DNA of 64,000 nt from Pseudomonas orientalis (GCF_002934065.1 NZ_CP018049.1:990501-1054500), one strand, 5' to 3'. Numbered from the stretch's first letter, positions 36,102 through 50,528 are shown. Notes: generated by a model from the letters alone, not told the origin. Numbers and translations are program-made.

Positions 36102-36688
36102 AGGGTGTCCCACAGGTCGCGCACATCGCGCCCGGCGATGCGGATCAGCAAAAGGCTGAGGACGGCCAGCGCGAACAGGCCGATGCCGGGTATCACATCG
36201 AGCATGCCGGCCAGCTTGAACACCGCCACCATTGCGCCCAGCAGGCACACCTCCAGCATGCTCCACGGCCTGAGTGCTTCCAGCCAGCGCATGCACAGCT
36301 TGAAGGCCGGCGAGCGTCTGCCGGTGAGGGCGAAACTCAATACCCAGGTCAGCAGCAGCAACTGGAACACCGGCGCGATGATGATGGAAATCGCCGCCAC
36401 CAGGGCGATAAACGTGATCGGCCCCAGACTCAGCGCAACCACCGAATCCCACAGCGTCGCGCTGTTCTTCAAGCCTTGCAGGCTGATGCTCATCACCGGA
36501 TAGAAATTGGCGAACGCCCACAGCACTGCAGCGGTGACCGTCAACGCGAGGCGCTGTTGCACCGACAGGCCGTTATAACGCTGCAGTACCCCGTCGCAGC
36601 GTAGGCACAGGGCTTTTTGATGCCGGGCGAGCGTGACTTTCTGGTACACGCAGTCGCAGTGTTCGCAGATGACCTGTCGGGTTGCCAT
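36098..36688 (-). CDS. pqiA: PqiA-type membrane protein, first half-copy
   Basis: 196-residue inner-membrane protein with one PqiA domain: zinc ribbon CEHCDCVYQK / CLRCDG at about 8-32, then four hydrophobic segments. GGAG lies 8 bases before the ATG at 36688; an ATG 13 codons earlier has no site. It is the first gene of the pqi operon, divergent from the OmpA-like lipoprotein gene. In the known system PqiA works with PqiB and PqiC in lipid movement across the envelope. Confidence 0.93.
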   Translation of the reverse strand: MATRQVICEHCDCVYQKVTLARHQKALCLRCDGVLQRYNGLSVQQRLALTVTAAVLWAFANFYPVMSISLQGLKNSATLWDSVVALSLGPITFIALVAAISIIIAPVFQLLLLTWVLSFALTGRRSPAFKLCMRWLEALRPWSMLEVCLLGAMVAVFKLAGMLDVIPGIGLFALAVLSLLLIRIAGRDVRDLWDTL

Positions 36689-36960
36689 ACGTGTTGCTCC
36701 AGATACGCCTGACTGCGGTGTGGTCATTGCCGTGGGCTGAGTTCGGGTAGCTTAGCAGCCCGCAGGCTCGATTATCCTTTTGTGCGCATCTGATGCTGCG
36801 GGCGGGCGCTACCCCTCCTACACTTGAATCTCCAGGGCCTGGATGAATCCGCTTTGCGCCACTCTCACGGAATTTTTACCGCTTGTCGTGTTCCAAACCC
36901 GGCACAGGTCCGTTGCCCATGTCCTCTGCATCACAGAATGCAAAAGTAGGAGCTTCCTTC

Positions 36961-37734
36961 ATGTTCACTCCGCGTCGTCTGCTTGTTGTTGCTACCGCCG
37001 TAGCCCTGTTGTCCGGCTGCGCTTCACCTAATCCTTATGATGGCAGCCAGGGACAGGCCGGCAATGGTTCCGAAAGCGGCATGAGCAAGACCGCCAAGTA
37101 CGGCGGCCTCGGCGCGCTGGCCGGGGCATTGGCCGGTGCGGCCATCGACCATAACCACCGTGGCAAGGGCGCGCTGATTGGCGCAGTGGTCGCGGGCGCC
37201 GGCGCTGCCGGCTATGGCTACTACGCCGACCAGCAAGAGAAAAAACTGCGCGAAAGCATGGCCAATACCGGGGTTGAAGTGCAGCGCCAGGGCGATCAGA
37301 TCAAGTTGATCATGCCCGGCAATATCACCTTCGCCACCAACTCCGACGCCATCGCCAGCAGCTTCTACCAGCCGCTGAACAACCTGGCCAACTCCCTCAA
37401 GCAGTTCAACCAGAACACCATCCAGATCGTTGGCTACACCGACAGCACCGGCAGCCGCCAGTTGAACATGGACCTGTCCCAGCGCCGTGCGCAGAGCGTG
37501 GCCAACTACCTGACTTCCCAGGGCGTCAGCGCCGCCAACCTGAGCGCACGCGGTGCCGGCCCGGATAATCCGATTGCCAGTAACGCCGACGTCAATGGTC
37601 GTGCCCAGAACCGTCGCGTAGAAGTGAACCTTGGTCCGATCCCGGGCCAGCAGTACGGCCAGCCGGGCGCCCAGCAACAGGCGCCGCAGCAGAACAACCA
37701 GTTCCAGGGCAACCCGTACTCGCAATACCAGTAA
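36961..37734 (+). CDS. OmpA-family peptidoglycan-associated lipoprotein
   Basis: 257-residue outer-membrane lipoprotein. Lipobox LLSGC places the lipidated Cys at 20. A glycine-zipper segment follows (about 47-76, GGLGALAGALAGAA), then an OmpA-C domain (about 115-225) with GYTDSTGS and the LSQRRAQSVANYL helix that bind diaminopimelate of peptidoglycan, and a Gln/Pro-rich tail. YiaD-type proteins look the same. The ATG at 36961 has AGGAGC 8 bases upstream. A strong terminator follows. Confidence 0.93.
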   Translation: MFTPRRLLVVATAVALLSGCASPNPYDGSQGQAGNGSESGMSKTAKYGGLGALAGALAGAAIDHNHRGKGALIGAVVAGAGAAGYGYYADQQEKKLRESMANTGVEVQRQGDQIKLIMPGNITFATNSDAIASSFYQPLNNLANSLKQFNQNTIQIVGYTDSTGSRQLNMDLSQRRAQSVANYLTSQGVSAANLSARGAGPDNPIASNADVNGRAQNRRVEVNLGPIPGQQYGQPGAQQQAPQQNNQFQGNPYSQYQ

Positions 37735-37745
37735 ACAACCGATAC

Positions 37746-37785
37746 AAAAAAGGGCGCCGTGCATTCAATGCACGGCGCCTTTTTT
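37746..37785. terminator. Rho-independent terminator between OmpA-like and dolP genes
   Basis: A run, then stem GGCGCCGTGCATT (37753-37765) with AATGCACGGCGCC (37767-37779), then six T. The A/T symmetry suggests it also serves the convergent dolP side. Confidence 0.92.
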
Positions 37786-37809
37786 CGTGGCTGACGGTTA
37801 CATGGATCA

Positions 37810-37830
37810 TTCCCACGCTCCGCGTGGGAA
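37810..37830. repeat. Short palindromic repeat, TTCCCACGC type
   Basis: TTCCCACGC-TCC-GCGTGGGAA, a nine-base perfect stem flanked by AT and CGATCA. It matches a third short palindrome common in pseudomonad intergenic DNA and occurs singly here. Confidence 0.7.
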
Positions 37831-37856
37831 CGATCATCAACTAGACACTGGTTACA

Positions 37857-39491
<1,635 letters not shown>

Positions 39492-39492
<1 letters not shown>

Positions 39493-41303
39493 CAGCGCGG
39501 GGTGTCCGGAAGGCGCTGGATCTCGCCGCCGACAAACTTGGCCCATGGCATCTGGCGATCAACGCGCTGATTGGCACTGATGCCCAGGTTACCGGAGAGG
39601 CCGTCGACACGGGTGTCCGGCAGCGCCTTGAGCTGGCCCAGGCGTGGCGCCAGGCGATAGGCATCGACGCCCATCGCGTAGAGGCGGCCCAGGCTGCCGT
39701 TGGCTTGCGGCCATTGTGCGGCAACCTGGTTGCGCAGCGGGTCGGTGGTGTTGAGCAACCAGGGGGTTTCGCAGAACATCACGTTGGTCATGTCCAGGTA
39801 CTGGTTGCGGTCGCCGCTGGCGCTGAATACGTGGGAAGTCGCATAGACCGGTACATCACCGGCGTATTGGAAGTTCAGGGTCGGCTTGATCTGCTGGGCC
39901 AGTTGCGGGGTGACGGCCAGGAAGATGAACTCGATGTCCTGGCGACGCGACGGCTGGGCGGCAACGTCGGTACCGACGGTGCTTTGCAGGCTCTTGGCGC
40001 GACCTTCGCTTTTGCGCAACTGGAACAGGTCGGCAATCTGCTGGGCCAGTGCCACCGGCTGATCGACATACTCGACGCCCATGACGGTGCCGCCATTGGC
40101 TTCCCAATCCTGACGGAACGCTTTGTAGACACGCTCGCCCCATTCGCCACGGGGCACCATGGCGGCGGCGCGATGCAGGCCGTCGGCACGGGCGCGGCGT
40201 GACACTTCGCGGGCTTCGTCTTCAGCGGCCAGGCCGAACTGGAACAGTTGCGCCGGGCCTTGATCGGTTTCGCTGTAGTTCAGCGCCAGGGTGGTGATCG
40301 GCAACTGCGGGCGAGCACTGAGCTGTTTGACCAGCGGTTTTTCCAGCGGACCGACTACCAGTTGCACGCCGGCGGCCTGGGCCTTGGCGTAGAAGTCGTC
40401 GATGGAAGTCAGGCGCGAGCTGTCGTAAAACTCGATCACGGGCGGCTTCTGCCCGGCCTGTTCGGCCTGGTAGTGAGCGGCCATGAAGCCTTCACGCAGC
40501 GCCTTGCCGACTGACGCCAGGGCGCCTTCCTGCGGCAGCAACAGGGCGATCTTGTTAAGCGGCTGGCTGGCCAGTTCCTTGAGTTTGGTCAGCGGCGTCG
40601 GCAATTGCACCGCCGCCGGATGGCCCGGGTTGCGCGCACGCCAGGTGTCGATGGCGGTTTGCTGTTGTTCCAGTGTGCCGGCGCCCTTGACCGCCTGGGC
40701 CAGGGTGATCCAGCCGTCCAGCGTCGGGTTGCCGGTCGCTTGCAACTGCTCGGACGGCAGTGCGGCAATCAGCGCCCAGATCGCTTCGTGGTTGTTGTTG
40801 GCAGCATCGCCGCTGAGCAGAGGCGCCATGGCGACACGCTCGCGCGCCGCAGCCAGGGTCTGGCCGTCGGCTTCATAGGCGCGGGCATGCACGGTGCCGG
40901 TGCGGACCTGCTGATCGGCCGGCAGCTCCTTCAGGCTTTGCAGGCTGGGATGGTCCAGCGCCGTCAAGGCAGCCTTGGGCTGGTTGCGGGTCATCGCCAG
41001 TTCCGCTGCCAGGGTGCTGGCAAATATCTGCCCGGCTGGCTTCAGCACATTCAGGGGCACCTGGGCCAGGATCTGCGAGGAACGACCAGCATTGTTCTGC
41101 CGGTAGGCCAGGTCAGCCGCACTCAGGCGCAGCAATGCGGCCTTTTCCGGCGTGCTGGCGGCGGTGGCCTGTTCAAGCAATTGCTCGATACTGGCATCCG
41201 GGGTGCGTGGGAGGTCGCCAAGACTCGACGAGGGCGAGCTGGCGCAAGCGGCCAGCAAGGCAGCGAGGCAGAGGGCGGAGAGCAGCCGCAGGCAAGCGAT
41301 CAT
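39492..41303 (-). CDS. lpoA: Penicillin-binding protein activator LpoA
   Basis: 603-residue outer-membrane lipoprotein that reaches through the periplasm to stimulate PBP1a-type peptidoglycan synthases. Lipobox LLAAC gives Cys20. The N-terminal part (about 30-250) is TPR-like helical, and the C-terminal part (about 255-590) is a periplasmic-binding-protein fold starting KIALLLPQEGALASVGKAL. AGGA lies 8 bases before the ATG at 41303; an ATG eight codons upstream is less suitable. Divergent from rsmI, as in E. coli. Confidence 0.94.
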
Positions 41304-41511
41304 GTAAGTGTTCCTGATACCGATCAAATTAGCGTGGAAGTGTACCCAAGCACTGGCCCAGGCGCGATGTTCGTGGCGTGAAACCGTGGATTTAGGTCGT
41401 GCAATTGTTGCGACTTGCTAAGAGTGGCTGAAACGACTTCCGCCGTGATGGCATATTTTCAGCCCGTCGACGCGCTACAATGTGGCTTTGCCAATCATCG
41501 AGGTGTGCGTT

Positions 41512-42384
41512 TTGACTGCTCCAGGTCCTTTGAATTCCACTGCAGGCTCGCTTTTTGTCGTGGCGACGCCGATTGGCAACCTGGACGACATCAGTGCCCG
41601 GGCCTTGAAGGTGTTGCGCGAGGTCAAATTGATCGCGGCAGAAGATACGCGGCACTCCCAACGGTTAATGCAGCATTTTGGAATCAGCACGCCACTGGCG
41701 GCATGCCATGAACATAATGAGCGCGAGGAGGGCAGCCGTTTTATCACCCGTCTGCTGGCCGGTGATGATGTTGCGCTGATCTCCGATGCGGGCACGCCGC
41801 TGATTTCCGATCCTGGGTACCATCTGGTCCGCCAGGCGCGCGCCGCTGGTATCAATGTAGTGCCTGTTCCGGGAGCGTGCGCGCTGATTGCCGCATTATC
41901 TGCAGCCGGGTTGCCGTCGGACCGTTTTATCTTCGAAGGCTTTCTGCCTGCCAAGACGGTAGGGCGTCGCGCCCGTCTTCAGGCGTTGAAGGAAGAGCCG
42001 CGCACCCTGATTTTCTACGAAGCGCCGCACCGCATCCTGGAGTGTCTGCAGGATATGGAACTGGTATTCGGCGGCGCGCGCCTGGCGCTGCTGGCGCGAG
42101 AGTTGACCAAGACCTTTGAAACCCTCAAAGGCTTGCCCCTGGAAGAACTGCGTGGGTTTGTCGAAGGCGACAGCAATCAGCAGCGTGGCGAGTGCGTCGT
42201 GCTGGTGGCCGGCTGGACGGCGCCAGAGAGTGAAGACGCGGTCGGTAGCGAAGCCATGCGCATCCTGGACTTGCTGCTCAAGGAAATGCCGCTCAAGCGC
42301 GCCGCTGCCCTGGCGGCGGAAATTACCGGGGGGCGCAAGAATGTGTTGTATCAGGCCGCGCTCGATAAACAGAAAGCCGAATAG
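41512..42384 (+). CDS. rsmI: 16S rRNA 2'-O-ribose C1402 methyltransferase RsmI
   Basis: 290-residue tetrapyrrole-methylase-fold enzyme methylating the 2'-OH of C1402 in 16S rRNA with SAM. SLFVVATPIGNLDDIS (13-28), SDAGTPLISDPG and PVPGACALIAALSAAGLP are diagnostic. I choose the TTG at 41512 because GAGG (41500-41503) lies 8 bases upstream and the product then starts at the usual place; a GTG at 41482 would add ten residues without a site. Divergent from lpoA. Confidence 0.94.
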   Translation: MTAPGPLNSTAGSLFVVATPIGNLDDISARALKVLREVKLIAAEDTRHSQRLMQHFGISTPLAACHEHNEREEGSRFITRLLAGDDVALISDAGTPLISDPGYHLVRQARAAGINVVPVPGACALIAALSAAGLPSDRFIFEGFLPAKTVGRRARLQALKEEPRTLIFYEAPHRILECLQDMELVFGGARLALLARELTKTFETLKGLPLEELRGFVEGDSNQQRGECVVLVAGWTAPESEDAVGSEAMRILDLLLKEMPLKRAAALAAEITGGRKNVLYQAALDKQKAE

Positions 42385-42478
42385 TTCCGGGGCCAGGCCG
42401 GTGTTTCGTCCGAACGTGATGGCAATGCTGCACTTTTAATACTTGTCCTGACGCCGTCGTGCCGTTAACCTGCGCGGC

Positions 42479-42835
42479 GGAGAGTCGATTGGACAGTCGC
42501 TGCCCTCTATGAAAATTAGGGGGGGGAGGAAAGTCCGGGCTCCATAGGGCGAAGTGCCAGGTAATGCCTGGGAGGCGTGAGCCTACGGAAAGTGCCACAG
42601 AAAATAACCGCCTAAGCACTTCGGTGCCGGTAAGGGTGAAAAGGTGCGGTAAGAGCGCACCGCACGACTGGCAACAGTTCGTGGCTAGGTAAACCCCACT
42701 TGGAGCAAGACCAAATAGGGTCCCAAGGCGTGGCCCGCGCTGGGACCGGGTAGGTTGCTAAAGATGTCCAGTGATGGCCATCGTAGACGAATGACTGTTC
42801 AAGACAGAACCCGGCTTACAGATCGACTCTCCACC
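42479..42835 (+). ncRNA. rnpB: RNase P RNA (M1 RNA), bacterial type A
   Basis: Catalytic RNA that trims 5' leaders from tRNA precursors with the RnpA protein. P1 is formed by GGAGAGTCGAT (42479-42489) and ATCGACTCTCC (42822-42832). The conserved GAGGAAAGTCCGGGCTCC block is at about 42526-42543, and ACAGAAAATA and GGGTAAGGGTGAAAAGGTG-like elements follow (CGGTAAGGGTGAAAAGGTGC near 42627), with the conserved AGATGTCCAGT... near 42763 toward the 3' end. A run of six T after P1 (42836-42841) probably ends transcription. The 354-base length is normal. Confidence 0.96.
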
Positions 42836-42841
42836 TTTTTT

Positions 42842-43084
42842 CCTTCCATCCGTACCTCGGGTGGAAACCGGTAGTAACGCAAGAATCCCTCCCTGCCAAA
42901 TCATTGGCAGATGCGTCTTCGTAATACCAAAAAAATCTTACTCTTAATAAATTACTTTAACTTTGAGCTTCAGCTCTTTGAGTTGGCTGCGCTTGTTGAG
43001 TCAAAAACAACGCTGAAGTCGGGTTTCTCCTCTCTTTACGCTCGTAAATCTCCGTTCTGTAAGGCTTTTCCTTCTATCCGCGCC
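42842..43084. other. rnpB-mraZ intergenic region with two hairpins
   Basis: No gene is credible here. A hairpin TTCCATCCG/CGGGTGGAA (42844-42866, one G-U) lies just after the rnpB T run, and a second, CTGCCAA-ATCA-TTGGCAG, at 42893-42910. An A+T-rich tract covers about 42920-42965, unlike the flanks. The mraZ promoter begins at 43085. Confidence 0.5.
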
Positions 43085-43114
43085 TTGACGGTGTGGTGGG
43101 CGCATTCCTATAGT
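43085..43114 (+). promoter_or_regulatory. mraZ (Pmra) promoter
   Basis: A -35 TTGACG (43085-43090) and -10 TATAGT (43109-43114) with an 18-base spacer, close to sigma-70 consensus. The predicted start near 43121 falls at the first MraZ repeat. This is the main entry promoter of the division and cell-wall cluster. Confidence 0.75.
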
Positions 43115-43120
43115 GTGCGC

Positions 43121-43147
43121 AAGTGGCGGAAAGTGGCACAAAGTGGG
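43121..43147 (+). promoter_or_regulatory. MraZ operator, three GTGG repeats
   Basis: GTGG occurs at 43123, 43133 and 43143 with an exact ten-base period, each preceded by AA, and the last reads GTGGG. MraZ in E. coli and other bacteria binds tandem TGGG/GTGG repeats one helical turn apart just before mraZ and represses the cluster. The position over the predicted transcription start fits autorepression. Confidence 0.75.
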
Positions 43148-43188
43148 TTTTTTGAACGTAAAACGCTAAAATTTGGAGAAACGCATCT

Positions 43189-43644
43189 GTGTTTCGCGGA
43201 GCTAACGCTATCAGTCTTGATGCAAAAGGCCGTCTCGCTATGCCGAGCCGGTATCGTGACGAGCTCATTTCGCGAAGTTCAGGGCAGTTAATCATCACGA
43301 TTGACGCTGTTGACCCTTGTTTATGTGTTTACCCCCTCGATGAGTGGGAGTTGATCGAAACCAAGTTGCGCGCGCTGCCTTCATTGCGTGAAGAAAACCG
43401 CCGCCTCCAGCGTTTGCTGATCGGTAATGCCGTCGACCTTGAACTCGATGGCAGCGGTCGTTTCCTGGTGCCTCCGCGGTTGCGCGAATACGCCAGGCTC
43501 GACAAGCGCGCGATGCTGGTAGGCCAATTGAACAAGTTCCAATTGTGGGACGAAGATGCCTGGGATGCTGTTTCTGCAGCTGACCTGGCTGCTATTCAAC
43601 AACCGGGCGCCATGCCTGATGAACTGCGTGATTTGATCCTGTGA
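43189..43644 (+). CDS. mraZ: Transcriptional regulator MraZ
   Basis: 151-residue DNA-binding protein with two AbrB-like halves (about 5-50 and 77-122; [19 protein letters not shown] and [18 protein letters not shown] are the matching segments). It binds the repeat array at 43121-43147 and represses the mra-fts-mur operon. It starts with GTG, with GGAG ten bases upstream. First gene of the cluster, overlapping rsmH by four bases. Confidence 0.96.
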   Translation: MFRGANAISLDAKGRLAMPSRYRDELISRSSGQLIITIDAVDPCLCVYPLDEWELIETKLRALPSLREENRRLQRLLIGNAVDLELDGSGRFLVPPRLREYARLDKRAMLVGQLNKFQLWDEDAWDAVSAADLAAIQQPGAMPDELRDLIL

Positions 43645-44584
43645 CTATTGATAGCGGCTTTAACCACATCACCGTACTGCTTGACGAAGCCGTTGAGGCT
43701 CTCGCCGTACGCGCGGATGGCTGCTATCTGGATGGCACCTTCGGCAGGGGCGGGCACAGTCGGTTGATACTCAGCCAGCTCGGGCCCGACGGTAAACTCC
43801 TCGGGTTCGACAAAGACCCTCAAGCGATTGCCACCGGGCAAGCGCTAGCGGCCGAAGACGGCCGCTTTGTCGTTGTGCAGCGCAGCTTTGCCGAGCTTGG
43901 CGCCGAAGTCGCCGAGCGCGGCATGGCGGGCAAGGTGGCCGGGGTTCTGCTCGACCTGGGCGTGTCTTCGCCGCAGCTCGATGACCCGGAGCGCGGCTTC
44001 AGCTTCATGAACGACGGCCCCCTCGACATGCGCATGGACCCGACGCGTGGCGTCAGCGCCGCGCAGTTCATCGCCACCGCGCCAGTCGAAGAAATCGCCC
44101 GGGTGTTCAAGGAATACGGTGAAGAGCGCTTCGCCGGCCGCATGGCCCGCGCCGTGGTCGAGCGCCGCGAGATCCAGCCTTTCGAACGCACCGCCGACCT
44201 GGCCGAAGTGCTCAAGGTCGCCAACCCGGCCTGGGAGAAGGGCAAGAACCCGGCGACCCGTGCGTTCCAGGGCTTGCGCATTCACGTCAACAACGAATTG
44301 GGCGATCTGGAGGCCGGCCTCGAGGCCGCCCTCGAGGCACTGGAAGTGGGCGGTCGCCTGGTGGTGATCAGTTTCCATTCCCTGGAAGACCGCATCGTCA
44401 AGCTGTTCATGCGTCGCCTGGTCAAGGGCGAATCCGACAACCTGCCGCGCAACCTGCCGGTGCGTTTCGAAGCCTTTGTGCCGAAAATCAAAATCCATGG
44501 CAAAGCGCAGTTCGCCTCCGACGCCGAACTCAAGGCCAACCCGCGTTCCCGCAGCGCCGTCATGCGCGTCGCGGAGAAGTTGCG

Positions 44585-44588
<4 letters not shown>
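43641..44588 (+). CDS. rsmH: 16S rRNA m4C1402 methyltransferase RsmH (MraW)
   Basis: 315-residue SAM methyltransferase modifying the N4 of C1402 in 16S rRNA, the same nucleotide that RsmI (41.5 kb) methylates on the ribose. SAM motif [12 protein letters not shown] is at 29-40 and the C-terminal [10 protein letters not shown] is conserved. It uses a GTG start overlapping the mraZ stop. Conserved second position in the cluster. Confidence 0.97.
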
Positions 44589-46619
<2,031 letters not shown>

Positions 46620-46620
<1 letters not shown>

Positions 46621-48083
46621 TGTCTCTTAGCCTGAACAAGATTTTTGCCCACGCCGGCCGCGATCTGTTGATCCGCGAGTTGAGCCTGGACAGCCGCATG
46701 GTACGCGCCGGTGACTTGTTCCTGGCTGTGCCCGGTGGCAAATTCGATGGCCGTGCGCACATCGCCGATGCCCTGCAGCGTGGCGCTGCCGCCGTGGCCT
46801 ATGAAGTGGATGGCGCCACCGTGCTGCCAATCACCGATGTGCCGTTGATTCCGGTGAAGAACCTGGCCGCCCAGCTGTCCGACATCGCCGGGCGCTTCTA
46901 TGGCGAGCCGAGCCGCCACCTCAACCTGGTGGGCGTAACCGGCACCAACGGCAAGACCAGCGTGACCCAACTGGTCGCCCAGGCGCTTGACCTGCTGGGC
47001 CAGCATTGCGGCATCGTCGGTACCCTGGGCACCGGCTTTTATGGCGCGTTGCAAAGCGGCCTGCACACCACGCCGAACCCGATTGCCGTGCAGGCGACCC
47101 TGGCCGACCTGAAAAAGGCCGGTGCCAGGGCGGTTGCCATGGAAGTATCGTCCCATGGCCTGGACCAGGGCCGCGTGACGGCGTTGGCGTTTGATGTGGC
47201 CGTGATGACCAACCTGTCCCGGGATCATCTGGACTATCACGGCACCATGGAGGCGTACGCCGCCGCCAAGGCCAAGCTGTTCGCCTGGAATGACCTGAAA
47301 TGCCGGGTGGTCAACCTCGACGACGCGTTTGGCCGCCAGCTGGCTGCCCAAGACAGCGAAGCGCGCCTGATCAGCTACAGCCTGGAAGATTCCAGCGCCT
47401 ACCTGTATTGCCGTGAGGCCCAATTCAATGACGAAGGCGTGCGCGCTACGTTGGTTACGCCTCAGGGCGAACACCATTTGCGCAGCACCTTGCTCGGTCG
47501 CTTCAACCTGAGCAACGTGCTCGCCGCTATCGGCGCGCTGCTCGGCCTGGATTACGCCCTCGACGAAATCCTCAAGGTGTTGCCGAAGCTGGAAGGCCCG
47601 GCCGGTCGCATGCAGCGCCTGGGTGGCGGCACACAACCGCTGGTGGTGGTCGACTACGCTCACACCCCTGACGCCCTGGAAAAAGTCCTGCTGGCGCTAC
47701 GCCCCCATGCCAGGGGCAAGCTGTTGTGCCTGTTCGGCTGCGGCGGCGACCGCGATCGCGGCAAGCGTCCGTTGATGGCCGAGATTGTCGAGCGCCTGGC
47801 TGACGGTGTGCTGGTGACCGACGACAACCCGCGCAGCGAAGACCCGGGGCGGATTTTCGACGATATCCGCGAAGGCTTCAAAGACACCGCCAACGTCACC
47901 TTCGTGGCCGGTCGCGGCGCAGCCATCGCTCAATTGATCGCCAGCGCCAGCGCGGATGACGTAGTGGTACTGGCCGGCAAGGGGCATGAGGACTACCAGG
48001 AAATCAACGGCGAGCGCCATGCCTTTTCCGATCTGGTCGAGGCCGATCGCGCCTTGACTGCCTGGGAGGCCGCCCATGCTTAA
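46620..48083 (+). CDS. murE: UDP-MurNAc-tripeptide ligase MurE
   Basis: 487-residue cytoplasmic Mur ligase adding meso-diaminopimelate to UDP-MurNAc-L-Ala-D-Glu. The ATP site GVTGTNGKTS is at 105-114. DNPR at 402-405 is the motif that selects meso-diaminopimelate over lysine, consistent with a Gram-negative wall. The start overlaps the ftsI stop as TGATG. Confidence 0.98.
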
Positions 48084-49446
48084 GAGGATGACATTCAGCG
48101 AACTGACCCATGCCTTGTCGGCCCGCGTGCTGTCCAGCGATTGCACGTTCGATGGCGTCAGTATCGACAGCCGCAATATCAAGCCCGGCCAGTTGTTCGT
48201 CGCCCTCGCAGGCCCGCGTTTCGATGGTCACGACTACCTTAATGAGGTCGCCGCCAAAGGTGCCGTGGGTGCCCTGGTGCAACGTGAAGTGGCGCACGCC
48301 ACCTTGCCGCAGTTGCTGGTTGCCGACACCCGCCTGGCCTTGGGCCAACTGGGCGCGCTGAACCGCGCCGCCTTCGACAAGCCGGTTGCCGCCGTCACCG
48401 GTTCCAGTGGCAAGACCACCGTCAAAGAGCTGTTGGCCGGTGTACTGCGCACGCGCGGGCCGGTGCTCGCTACCCGTGGCAACCTGAACAATGATTTCGG
48501 CGCACCGCTGACCCTGCTCGAGCTGGCGCCGGAACACACGGCGGCGGTGATCGAGCTGGGCGCTTCACGCATCGGCGAGATTGCCTACACCGTGGCGCTG
48601 ACCCAGCCTCACGTCGCGATTATCAACAACGCCGGGACCGCCCATGTCGGTGAGTTCGGTGGCCCGGAAAAAATCGTCGAAGCCAAGGGTGAAATTCTTG
48701 AAGGCCTCGACGCTTCGGGCACTGCTGTACTGAATCTGGATGACAAGGCGTTCGAGACCTGGCGTGCACGCGCTGCCGGTCGCAAGGTACTGACGTTTGC
48801 CGTGCTGAACGCTGCGGCCGATTTCCACGCCTCCAACATTACCGTTGATGCACGGGGTTGCCCGTCCTTCACCTTGCACACGCCGCAAGGCAATGAGCAC
48901 GTGCAACTGAACCTGCTGGGCAACCATAACGTCGCCAACGCCCTGGCCGCCGCCGCTGCCGCACACGCCCTGGGTGTGTCGCTGTTTGGCATCGCCACAG
49001 GCCTGGGCGCGGTGCAGCCGGTCAAGGGGCGCACCGTGGCGCAATTGGCCAGCAACGGCATGCGCGTGATCGATGACACCTACAACGCCAACCCGTCTTC
49101 CATCAATGCTGCCGTGGACCTGCTCAACGGCTTCGATGGGCGCAAAGTGCTGGTACTGGGCGATATCGGCGAACTGGGCGACTGGGCCGAGCAAGGCCAC
49201 CGCGAAGTCGGTGCCTATGCCGCCGGCAAAGTCGACGCGCTCTACGCGGTCGGCCCGAACATGGCTCACGCGGTAGACGCCTTCGGCCCCGGCGCGCGCC
49301 ATTTCGCGACCCAGGCCGAATTGATCCAGGCGTTGGCTGCGACCGAGCACGATAAACACACAACCATTTTGATCAAGGGATCGCGCAGCGCGGTGATGGA
49401 AAACGTCGTCGCAGCCTTGTGTGGCTCAAGTACGGAGAAACATTAA
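48076..49446 (+). CDS. murF: UDP-MurNAc-tripeptide:D-Ala-D-Ala ligase MurF
   Basis: 456-residue Mur ligase adding the D-Ala-D-Ala dipeptide. The ATP site [10 protein letters not shown] is at 106-115, with [10 protein letters not shown] later on. The ATG at 48076 overlaps the end of murE by eight bases and has GGGAGG seven bases upstream; a second ATG at 48088 (MTFSEL) lacks spacing to its AAGAGG. Confidence 0.97.
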   Translation: MLKRMTFSELTHALSARVLSSDCTFDGVSIDSRNIKPGQLFVALAGPRFDGHDYLNEVAAKGAVGALVQREVAHATLPQLLVADTRLALGQLGALNRAAFDKPVAAVTGSSGKTTVKELLAGVLRTRGPVLATRGNLNNDFGAPLTLLELAPEHTAAVIELGASRIGEIAYTVALTQPHVAIINNAGTAHVGEFGGPEKIVEAKGEILEGLDASGTAVLNLDDKAFETWRARAAGRKVLTFAVLNAAADFHASNITVDARGCPSFTLHTPQGNEHVQLNLLGNHNVANALAAAAAAHALGVSLFGIATGLGAVQPVKGRTVAQLASNGMRVIDDTYNANPSSINAAVDLLNGFDGRKVLVLGDIGELGDWAEQGHREVGAYAAGKVDALYAVGPNMAHAVDAFGPGARHFATQAELIQALAATEHDKHTTILIKGSRSAVMENVVAALCGSSTEKH

Positions 49447-50528
49447 TGCTGCTGCTGCTGGCTGAGTATCTGCAACAGTTCCACAAAGGCTTCGCGGTCT
49501 TTCAGTACCTGACCCTGCGCGGGATCCTGGGTGTGCTGACCGCGCTGTGTTTGTCGCTGTTCCTGGGCCCGTGGATGATCCGCACCCTGCAGAACCTGCA
49601 AATTGGTCAATCGGTTCGCAATGACGGCCCGCAGTCGCACCTGTCCAAGTCCGGCACCCCGACCATGGGCGGTGCGTTGATCCTGTCGTCCATCGGCGTC
49701 AGCACCCTGCTCTGGGCGGACCTGCATAACCGCTATGTGTGGGTGGTGCTGCTGGTGACCCTGCTGTTCGGCGCCATCGGTTGGGTCGATGACTACCGCA
49801 AAGTGATCGAGAAAAACTCCAAGGGCCTGCCAAGCCGCTGGAAGTATTTCTGGCAATCGGTATTCGGCCTGGCGGCGGCGATCTTCCTCTACACCACCGC
49901 GCCTAGCGCCGTGGAAACCACCCTGATCATCCCGATGCTCAAGGACGCCAGCATTCCACTGGGCATCGGCTTCGTGGTGCTGACCTATTTCGTGATTGTC
50001 GGCTCCAGCAACGCGGTGAACCTGACCGACGGCCTCGACGGCCTGGCGATCATGCCGACGGTGATGGTGGGCGGTGCGCTCGGCATCTTCTGCTACCTGT
50101 CGGGTAACGTGAAATTCGCTGAATACCTGCTGATTCCCTATGTGCCGGGCGCGGGCGAGTTGATTGTGTTCTGCGGCGCGCTGATTGGCGCCGGCCTGGG
50201 GTTCCTGTGGTTCAACACCTACCCGGCGCAAGTGTTCATGGGCGACGTCGGCGCACTGGCGCTGGGCGCGGCACTGGGCACCATCGCGGTGATCGTGCGT
50301 CAGGAAATCGTGCTGTTCATCATGGGCGGTGTGTTCGTGATGGAAACCCTGTCGGTGGTCATCCAGGTGGCCTCCTTCAAATTGACCGGGCGCCGCGTAT
50401 TTCGCATGGCGCCGATTCACCACCACTTTGAACTCAAGGGCTGGCCCGAGCCACGCGTGATCGTCCGTTTCTGGATCATCACCGTGATTCTGGTACTGGT
50501 CGGCCTTGCCACCCTGAAACTGAGGTAG
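49446..50528 (+). CDS. mraY: Phospho-MurNAc-pentapeptide transferase MraY
   Basis: 360-residue membrane enzyme making lipid I from undecaprenyl phosphate and UDP-MurNAc-pentapeptide. Ten membrane segments are expected; VDDYRK (114-119) and [10 protein letters not shown] (192-201) carry catalytic Asp residues, and [11 protein letters not shown] is near the end. The ATG at 49446 shares one base with the murF stop, with CGGAGAAA upstream. Confidence 0.98.
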   Translation: MLLLLAEYLQQFHKGFAVFQYLTLRGILGVLTALCLSLFLGPWMIRTLQNLQIGQSVRNDGPQSHLSKSGTPTMGGALILSSIGVSTLLWADLHNRYVWVVLLVTLLFGAIGWVDDYRKVIEKNSKGLPSRWKYFWQSVFGLAAAIFLYTTAPSAVETTLIIPMLKDASIPLGIGFVVLTYFVIVGSSNAVNLTDGLDGLAIMPTVMVGGALGIFCYLSGNVKFAEYLLIPYVPGAGELIVFCGALIGAGLGFLWFNTYPAQVFMGDVGALALGAALGTIAVIVRQEIVLFIMGGVFVMETLSVVIQVASFKLTGRRVFRMAPIHHHFELKGWPEPRVIVRFWIITVILVLVGLATLKLR

